A stretch of DNA of 6,724 nucleotides, taken from positions 1-6,724 of the forward strand of contig CAKUXN010000031.1 in assembly GCA_934700415.1 (NCBI GenBank), given 5' to 3'. Made by a program: the position numbers and the translations under genes. The DNA is from an uncultured Candidatus Saccharibacteria bacterium. Its GTDB lineage: Bacteria; Patescibacteriota; Saccharimonadia; Saccharimonadales; Saccharimonadaceae. Within the stretch, counting starts at the first letter, position 1, and each line of letters opens with the position of its first letter. A model generated the notes under the pieces. It searched no databases and was not told the origin of the DNA. It saw nothing but the letters and a program-made list of their open reading frames with translations. Positions 1 through 5,386 of this stretch are shown here, in pieces.

Positions 1-500
1 CCCAAAACTCCAGGGATTAAACGCACAACCGAATCAATAATGATCAGCGCTGGTAATTCTCCACCCGTGAGAACATATTTTCCTAACGAAATCTTATAAT
101 CTACTATCGATAAAATACGTTCATCATACCCCTCATAGTGTGGGCAAAGGATGATGTAATGGCTTGCTGGCAAATCATTTTCGGCTAATCCTGCCATTTT
201 CTGGGCAAGTTTTTGATTCCATATCTCGCCTACTGGTGTCGGCAAAATAACTTTTGCTTCAGGATCTTTAATCTTAACAGATTCAATTGCATTAAAGACT
301 GGCTCACAACGAAGCAACATTCCGTCTCCGCCACCATAAGGCGTATCGTCAACCGACTTATGTGGTCCAAGACCAAAATCGCGTAAATTTACAAAATCAA
401 ATTCCGCCAAACCTTTTTCGGTGGCTTTCCACATCATTGAAGCTTTTAGATACGGTTCAACTGCTTCTCTAAATAAGGTAATAATTGTGAATTTAATCAT
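1..500 (-). CDS. trmD: tRNA (guanine-N1-)-methyltransferase TrmD, 5' part (cut by left window edge)
   Basis: TrmD transfers a methyl group from S-adenosylmethionine to N1 of G37 next to the anticodon of a set of tRNAs, which prevents +1 frameshifting; it is a cytosolic dimer with a trefoil-knot SAM site. About 166 codons are visible, from ATG at 500-498 (MIKFTIITLF). Family motifs in order: DDTPYGGGDGM (51-61), the knot motif CPHYEGYDER (119-128), YVLTGGELPA (142-151) and IDSVVRLIPGVL (155-166), whose Arg160 fits the conserved Arg of the family. The catalytic Asp of TrmD lies just past the edge and cannot be checked. Oddities: Pro120 where the family usually has Gly (CGxYEG), and LGKYVL where GDYVL is usual. 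There is no Shine-Dalgarno; the start abuts a TATAAT box, so the mRNA is probably leaderless. The identification is secure; the neighbour downstream is not visible. Confidence 0.96.
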   Translation of the reverse strand, partial: MIKFTIITLFREAVEPYLKASMMWKATEKGLAEFDFVNLRDFGLGPHKSVDDTPYGGGDGMLLRCEPVFNAIESVKIKDPEAKVILPTPVGEIWNQKLAQKMAGLAENDLPASHYIILCPHYEGYDERILSIVDYKISLGKYVLTGGELPALIIIDSVVRLIPGVL

Positions 501-506
501 ATCAGT

Positions 507-515
507 ATTATACCA
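507..515 (-). promoter_or_regulatory. Extended -10 promoter of trmD, predicted leaderless
   Basis: On the minus strand the sequence reads TGG-TATAAT (515-507), a TGn extended -10 box. It is followed by six bases and then the trmD ATG, so the usual start point (seventh base after the box) is the A of ATG itself. No good -35 box lies 16-18 bases upstream, as is common for extended -10 promoters, and no ribosome binding site exists. The obg promoter has the same geometry. Confidence 0.7.
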
Positions 516-670
516 TAAAAGAAACTGGCCTTTCGACCAGTTCCGCGCTGATGCGCGCCCACCCTTTGGGGCACATTGGTTTGTTTTAATCCGCTGTTTA
601 TTTTTATTAATGTAAGTCTCCACACTCCACTAACTAGTCAGTGGAACCCCTGTGAAGCGTACCAGCTTAC
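516..670 (-). ncRNA. Putative structured small RNA of unknown family, upstream of trmD
   Basis: The region has its own promoter (675-703) and a terminator-like hairpin (517-544), giving a predicted transcript of about 150 nt on the minus strand. The 5' third folds into one long arm. GUAAG (670-666) pairs with CUUAC (616-612). CUUCACA (657-651) pairs with UGUGGAG (624-618). UUCCACU (646-640) pairs with AGUGGAG (631-625). A GGGG bulge (650-647) sits between the last two stems. An A-rich linker follows, then a CCCC/GGG segment (571-562), a CGCGC-AUCA-GCGCG hairpin (557-544) and the terminal GAAA-capped stem. I see no SRP signature, no tmRNA tag reading frame and no tRNA arms, and I do not recognise it as any riboswitch. 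It could be a trans-acting RNA or a cis leader acting on trmD; the separate trmD -10 box favours an independent RNA. No convincing reading frame occupies it. Confidence 0.6.
517..544 (-). terminator. Rho-independent-type terminator of the small RNA, GNRA-capped
   Basis: The bases at 544-521 (minus) form a continuous 10-pair stem, two of the pairs G-U wobbles on the RNA, closed by a C-GAAA-G tetraloop. It is followed by TTTT (520-517) and then ATGG. The stem is strong but the U tract is short and runs into the trmD promoter, so it may act as an RNA-stabilising 3' hairpin as well as a terminator. Confidence 0.6.
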
Positions 671-674
671 TTTC

Positions 675-703
675 ATGATAAAGCATAAGCGTTCGTTTGT
701 CAA
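675..703 (-). promoter_or_regulatory. Sigma-70-type promoter of the small RNA
   Basis: On the minus strand a perfect -35 box TTGACA (703-698) is separated by exactly 17 bases from a -10 box TATCAT (680-675). Transcription would begin near 668-670, just where the long RNA arm starts. The promoter sits directly after the terminator of the upstream minus-strand gene, so it drives an independent unit. Confidence 0.75.
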
Positions 704-719
704 TAGCTTTTTTTTCATG

Positions 720-746
720 AAAAATCCCCAGCCGTTAAGCCGGGGA
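720..746 (-). terminator. Rho-independent terminator of the alpha-CTD/sigma-4 gene
   Basis: On the minus strand a stem TCCCCGGC / GGCTGGGGA-type pairing spans 746-725 (8-9 pairs, two of them G-U) and is followed directly by TTTTT (724-720). It lies 19 bases beyond the stop codon of the 766-1359 gene. Confidence 0.85.
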
Positions 747-747
747 C

Positions 748-766
748 AAGCTCCAGAACGGAGCTT
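748..766 (-). other. Second hairpin at the end of the alpha-CTD/sigma-4 gene
   Basis: A perfect 7-pair inverted repeat, AAGCTCC (748-754) and GGAGCTT (760-766), with a 5-base loop. Its 5' side on the RNA begins in the last base of the stop codon, and it lies one base from the terminator stem. On the RNA these make two stacked hairpins, so the first may help protect the 3' end. It has no U tract of its own. Confidence 0.5.
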
Positions 767-1359
767 TACCAGGAGGGGCTAGTTGAAAATTGCGAAATCT
801 GCGGCAAATTAGACATTCGCCAGAGTTTTCGCGTGATATGAAGCTCAATGGTCTTCATTTCACTTCTCGAAACAGAAAATTTTTTCAACATTTCGTCAAT
901 CTCCATCGGTTCGCTGTTGGGATTTAATCCGAAATAAGCTTTGATGATTTCAAATTCCCTTTTGTCTAAGCCAAGGCCAAGCGCAACGAGAATCTCGTCA
1001 ATCTTGTTATTAGTCAGATTACGGTACGATTCGTAGCGTTCGTTGGTGTTAAGGTCGCTAACGCCACCTACATATTTACCGTTTGCATACGTTCTAGAGA
1101 TAAACTTATATAGCCTACCGATACCAAAAGAACGAGAATCGAAATCGTGTCGGATTAGCCCGGCTTCGTCAACGGCTTGCATGGCTTCATCGAGCCATTT
1201 TCCTTCACCGTACGTCGTACGAGGGCTATGATATCTTTTCCGAACCGTAAGAATAAGTTCAGGAAGATTCATGTACCTGCAGTAATTTAGAGTTGATTGA
1301 CTGAGGCTGAGCTCCTCAAATGATTTGATTGAGCCAGCTCGTCTTACAGCTTGTTCCAT
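766..1359 (-). CDS. Putative transcription regulator: RNAP alpha-CTD-like domain plus sigma-70 region 4-like domain
   Basis: This 197-residue protein starts at ATG 1359, placed 9 bases after a strong AAGGAGG; the in-frame GTG at 1368 abuts that site and is unlikely. Residues 10-72 resemble the C-terminal domain of the RNA polymerase alpha subunit. SFEELSLSQSTLNYCRYMN matches the 'EELxLSxRSxNCLKxAxI' first helices, and YGEGKWLDEAMQAVDEAGL matches the 'LGxKSLEEVKxxLxxxGL' helix-hairpin-helix. Residues 117-185 resemble sigma-70 region 4: LDKREFEIIKAYFGLN fits 'LTxREExVLxxRFGL', and EIDEMLKKFSVSRSEMKTIE fits the helix-turn-helix. There are no sigma regions 2 or 3, so it cannot open promoters as a sigma factor. 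It is cytosolic by composition, with no membrane segment. I infer a DNA-binding regulator that touches RNA polymerase or UP-element-like DNA. The exact function is unknown and the domain calls rest on recalled family patterns. It is monocistronic, with its own promoter and terminator. Confidence 0.75.
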   Translation of the reverse strand: MEQAVRRAGSIKSFEELSLSQSTLNYCRYMNLPELILTVRKRYHSPRTTYGEGKWLDEAMQAVDEAGLIRHDFDSRSFGIGRLYKFISRTYANGKYVGGVSDLNTNERYESYRNLTNNKIDEILVALGLGLDKREFEIIKAYFGLNPNSEPMEIDEMLKKFSVSRSEMKTIELHITRKLWRMSNLPQISQFSTSPSW

Positions 1360-1368
1360 TTTTTTCAC

Positions 1369-1375
1369 CCTCCTT
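1369..1375 (-). promoter_or_regulatory. Strong Shine-Dalgarno that decides the ATG at 1359
   Basis: AAGGAGG on the minus strand lies 9 bases before ATG 1359, but only one base before the in-frame GTG at 1368. Normal spacing selects the ATG. The strength of this site contrasts with the total absence of such a site before obg and trmD. Confidence 0.8.
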
Positions 1376-1381
1376 TTAATG

Positions 1382-1399
1382 TGCGTACAATGCGTGCAA
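1382..1399. repeat. Tandem 9-bp direct repeat in the 5' leader of the alpha-CTD/sigma-4 gene
   Basis: TGCGTACAA (1382-1390) is followed immediately by TGCGTGCAA (1391-1399), with one mismatch in nine. It lies between the predicted start point and the ribosome binding site of the 766-1359 gene, so it could be a protein-binding site on DNA or part of the leader RNA. With only two copies, chance is not excluded. Confidence 0.5.
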
Positions 1400-1401
1400 G
1401 T

Positions 1402-1418
1402 TTAAGCAAATAGCTTAA
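1402..1418. promoter_or_regulatory. Inverted repeat at the predicted transcription start (operator candidate)
   Basis: TTAAGC-AAATA-GCTTAA is a perfect 6-bp inverted repeat with a 5-base centre. Its right edge coincides with the predicted start point (about 1418) of the minus-strand gene. A repressor bound here would block initiation; alternatively, it forms a small hairpin at the extreme 5' end of the mRNA. Confidence 0.45.
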
Positions 1419-1424
1419 TGTTTA

Positions 1425-1453
1425 ATTATAGCATACTTATGCATTAAAGTCAA
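1425..1453 (-). promoter_or_regulatory. Strong promoter of the alpha-CTD/sigma-4 gene with a palindrome in its spacer
   Basis: On the minus strand TTGACT (1453-1448), a 17-base spacer and TATAAT (1430-1425), the last preceded by TGC as an extended -10. The start point should be near 1418, leaving a leader of about 59 bases. The spacer carries the near-perfect palindrome GCATACTTATGC (1431-1442; 5-bp arms, 2-base centre), a classic position for a repressor or activator site. Confidence 0.8.
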
Positions 1454-1483
1454 TCCATAAGCGATATGTTTTGAGAGAAAATA

Positions 1484-1492
1484 TGTTATAAT
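1484..1492 (+). promoter_or_regulatory. Extended -10 promoter of obg, predicted leaderless
   Basis: TGT-TATAAT (1484-1492) is followed by six bases and the obg ATG at 1499, so the seventh base after the box, the normal start point, is the A of the ATG. There is no Shine-Dalgarno and no convincing -35 box at 16-18 bases. This duplicates the arrangement at trmD on the other strand. Confidence 0.72.
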
Positions 1493-1495
1493 TAG

Positions 1496-2884
<1,389 letters not shown>

Positions 2885-2886
2885 TT

Positions 2887-3978
2887 CTACATTCCAGGTG
2901 GGTAGATATAGTTTAAGTTAGCCACTGCACTGGCAGGAATTGTAGAACGAATTGCGACAAATGTCCTATAATTATAGTTCATTTCTGTAGCCACAATCGA
3001 ACCATCGGCATTTACTGCTTCCACATAACCGACGTGGCCATACCAACCAGAACTGCTCTGAAAAACAGCACCAGCCACAGGTGCACCATGCGTTACGGTA
3101 TATCCGATAGCCGCAGCACGAGCGGCCCAAGTGTTGGCATTACCAAGATTGCTTGGCAAATCTTGACGATTATACCAAGCCCATTGTGTACATTGTCCAG
3201 CCGCATATGGCCCACCAAGTCCATAGAAAGTGCCAAGTATTTCAATGTTTTGACGAGCAGAGCTGCTACCAAGATATGTATAATAATAGACAGTTCTAAC
3301 TGGTGGAACATACTCTGGACGTTCTGTTTCAGGTAGAGTACCACCTTTAATTAATATACGCATTCCCTCAGAAAGCCCAGAAATTTCCAAGTCATTTAAA
3401 GCGATAATTTCAGTTTCCGAAGAACCATATTTCGATACAATATCAGAAATAGTATCACCAGATTTAACGGTATATACGATACCACCTGTACTTGGTAGAT
3501 ACAGGATGTCTCCAGCCGACACGGCGGTGGTCTTTTTGCCATTAGACCAACGGATTTGGTCGGTAGTGAGTTTATATTTGGAGGCAATAGATTCCATGGT
3601 CTCACCATCAGCCACAACATATTCTATAACACCACGTGAAATAGCGATATTTGTAATATTTGGTTTTTCAAGCTTACCCGTAGAAGTTTGGCCAGCGGCA
3701 TACATAGATGTAGTCACGACGTAATTTGAGGCAACGTCGGCGGCACTGGCTAATCCCATGGTGTCAGAAACGTCAGCTACTACATAAAGAGCTGAAATCT
3801 GATCTACCGACACCTTATAATTACTCTCAGCAAAGGCGCCTAAACTTAAATTCATGTCAGAATTCTGTTTGTCAAGTGAACCAACAAAAACTAAGCCCAG
3901 TGTAACAGCGGCAGTAATTATATAAGGTAAAACACCTTTTAACTGTCGGAAATTAAATTTTCGTTTAGCTTTCGTCAT
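2887..3978 (-). CDS. Membrane-anchored LysM-LysM-CHAP peptidoglycan hydrolase
   Basis: This 363-residue exported wall hydrolase has a basic N-terminus (MTKAKRKFNFRQLKG), a hydrophobic segment at about 16-34 (signal anchor or uncleaved signal), and a variable region to about 115. Two LysM domains follow (118-162, beginning EYVVADGETMESIA; 168-211, beginning YTVKSGDTISDIV), then a short Pro-rich linker and a C-terminal CHAP domain (about 248-350). LysM binds GlcNAc-containing glycan; CHAP is a cysteine amidase/endopeptidase that cuts stem peptides or cross-bridges. The visible catalytic set is Cys263 (GQCTQWAW), His315 (GWYGHVGYVE), Glu332 and Asn334 (TEMNYN), spaced as in known CHAP enzymes. 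Cys263 is the only cysteine. The start ATG overlaps the stop of the upstream gene as ATGA, with no Shine-Dalgarno, so translation is probably coupled. Likely roles are cell separation or attack on a host wall; the bond cut cannot be told from sequence. Confidence 0.92.
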   Translation of the reverse strand: MTKAKRKFNFRQLKGVLPYIITAAVTLGLVFVGSLDKQNSDMNLSLGAFAESNYKVSVDQISALYVVADVSDTMGLASAADVASNYVVTTSMYAAGQTSTGKLEKPNITNIAISRGVIEYVVADGETMESIASKYKLTTDQIRWSNGKKTTAVSAGDILYLPSTGGIVYTVKSGDTISDIVSKYGSSETEIIALNDLEISGLSEGMRILIKGGTLPETERPEYVPPVRTVYYYTYLGSSSARQNIEILGTFYGLGGPYAAGQCTQWAWYNRQDLPSNLGNANTWAARAAAIGYTVTHGAPVAGAVFQSSSGWYGHVGYVEAVNADGSIVATEMNYNYRTFVAIRSTIPASAVANLNYIYPPGM

Positions 3979-5384
3979 AATGAAATATTACAGAGAACCT
4001 GGCAGTGGTCACGAATTTTCTGAAAATGCTCAGACTCTGTATAACTATAATACATCATACCATCGTCTCCTGTCAAGAAGTAAAGATAAGAAGTATCCGT
4101 TGGCTCCGCTACGGCGACCAAGGCATTATAACCAGGATTTGAAATCGGTCCGCAAGGTAAACCAGCGTGAAGTCGCGTATTATAGCATGAGTCGACAGCG
4201 AGCGCAGCGGCATTATCTTGATAAATATCGCGACCTGGGTCGACTACATCTAGTGCATAAGATACCGTAGCATCCGCCCCGAGCGGCCAACCATATTCTA
4301 GTCTAGTCATCAGCACCTGCGCTACTGTTGCCACATCTGATGGCGTCGATTCTCTTTGCACTATTGAGGCAAGGATAATTCCGTCATTTAAAGACAAACC
4401 GCGTGCAGTATATCTCTCCGTTAAATTATTTTCAAGAATCACTTCTTCCATTTTTTCAAGAAAGACTTTCAAGATGTCTTCTACGGAAGCTGCGGCATAA
4501 AAATTATGTGTCTCAGGATATAAATATCCCTCTAAACTAGCCCCTTCAGGTCGAGATTTTAAAAAATCGAAATCATACTCTAATTCAAAGGCCTCCTCAA
4601 TTTCTTCAGCGGTATAATTTTCTATACGATTTTCTGGGTTTTTATCACCACCATTACGATCAACTTTTAATAAATTCTTTTTTATATCAAAGATTGTTTC
4701 ACCAGGACGAATGGTGAAATCAAAGGTCTTAGCCACCATTTGGGCTTCTTGCTCGGCTACCCACTGTTCATATTGTTGTCTATTATAATCACGTATTTTC
4801 AGCGCTATTGTCGCGCCGATTAGTCCCAATATAACAATGATTACTGGAATACCAAATATCGTCCATTTTTTAAGCTTATGCTCGGTTTTTTTAGCTTCCA
4901 AAGCTACTTTATTTTTTTCTTTTTCTATCACTTGTTTAATCTGGGACGCCTTACTGCCCACGGGGGCGTCATTTTGTGGTGTCTCCTTAAAATTTTCGAT
5001 AAAATCCTGGAGAATAATAGCAGCGGCTTCAGCATCAATTTCGCCCTTTTCGTATTTTTTCTTGCGGGATTTGAGTCTAAACTCTGCCTCTACAGAAGTT
5101 AAAGACTCATCTTGAAAACGAATCTTAGCGTCTGGGATCATTTTGGCTAACGTACGAGAAAAAGCACGTACGTACAAAGTCTGCTTCGTCTCATTACCTT
5201 CATTGCTCCTAGGTAAACCAAGCACAAAATATTTTGTGTTGTTTAATTCGGCGATTTTAGCAATTTCCTTCCATTCCGAGCCGTCCACCAAAATGAAGCC
5301 GACTGGCACAGCTATTCGCGTGGCGGAATCGACTTTCGCCACGCCAATGCGTCTTTCTCCAACATCAAGACCAATAATTTTCAC
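3975..5384 (-). CDS. mltG: Fusion of YqgF/RuvX RNase H-fold domain with MltG endolytic transglycosylase
   Basis: One open frame of 469 residues. Residues 1-133 are YqgF/RuvX, a nuclease fold linked to Holliday junction resolution or pre-16S rRNA processing, with acidic residues in the expected places: Asp7 (GLDVGERRIGVA), Asp92-Glu93 (QDESLTS) and Asp117 (IDAEAAAIILQDF). Residues 134-173 are a charged, probably helical linker. Residues 174-196 form one membrane helix. Residues 217-469 are an outside MltG domain with a LysM-like start (FTIRPGETIFDI), LEGYLYPETHNF (284-295), the catalytic-Glu motif ASIVQRES with Glu345, DATVSYAL and LPCGPISNPGYNAL. MltG cleaves nascent glycan strands at the synthase. 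The N-terminal half of the usual LysM-like subdomain seems missing. The start is GTG, with GAGGA (5395-5391) six bases upstream inside the last codons of the previous gene. It is the middle gene of an envelope operon. Both domain calls are strong. Confidence 0.95.
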   Translation of the reverse strand: MKIIGLDVGERRIGVAKVDSATRIAVPVGFILVDGSEWKEIAKIAELNNTKYFVLGLPRSNEGNETKQTLYVRAFSRTLAKMIPDAKIRFQDESLTSVEAEFRLKSRKKKYEKGEIDAEAAAIILQDFIENFKETPQNDAPVGSKASQIKQVIEKEKNKVALEAKKTEHKLKKWTIFGIPVIIVILGLIGATIALKIRDYNRQQYEQWVAEQEAQMVAKTFDFTIRPGETIFDIKKNLLKVDRNGGDKNPENRIENYTAEEIEEAFELEYDFDFLKSRPEGASLEGYLYPETHNFYAAASVEDILKVFLEKMEEVILENNLTERYTARGLSLNDGIILASIVQRESTPSDVATVAQVLMTRLEYGWPLGADATVSYALDVVDPGRDIYQDNAAALAVDSCYNTRLHAGLPCGPISNPGYNALVAVAEPTDTSYLYFLTGDDGMMYYSYTESEHFQKIRDHCQVLCNISL

Positions 5385-5386
5385 AC

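Noticed and set aside
516..670. Reading the small RNA as SRP RNA, tmRNA or a tRNA
   Set aside because: There is no GGAA/AGCAG SRP loop signature, no tag reading frame, no CCA-ended acceptor stem and no proper T-arm, although GGGGTTCC is superficially T-arm-like.
421..782. Two plus-strand reading frames of 64 and 68 codons
   Set aside because: They lie antisense to trmD, the small RNA and the terminator, have no family resemblance or ribosome sites, and have shadow-like composition.
770..810. Plus-strand AGGAGGGG followed by TTG as a ribosome site for a small ORF
   Set aside because: The frame from that TTG stops after about nine codons, and the bases are explained as the last codons of the minus-strand gene.
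1360..1368. GTG at 1368 as the start of the alpha-CTD/sigma-4 gene
   Set aside because: It abuts the AAGGAGG site with one base of spacing. The ATG at 1359 has the normal 9-base spacing, and the three extra codons add only Val/Met-Lys-Lys.
3034..3724. Antisense and alternate-frame ORFs within the LysM-CHAP gene
   Set aside because: They are shadows of a long gene with two recognisable LysM domains and a complete CHAP catalytic set; none has a start signal.
3975..3978. UGA read as an amino acid (alternative code known in some CPR groups)
   Set aside because: The TGA ending the MltG frame overlaps the ATG of the CHAP gene in a classic ATGA junction, and the MltG domain is complete there. Standard code fits.
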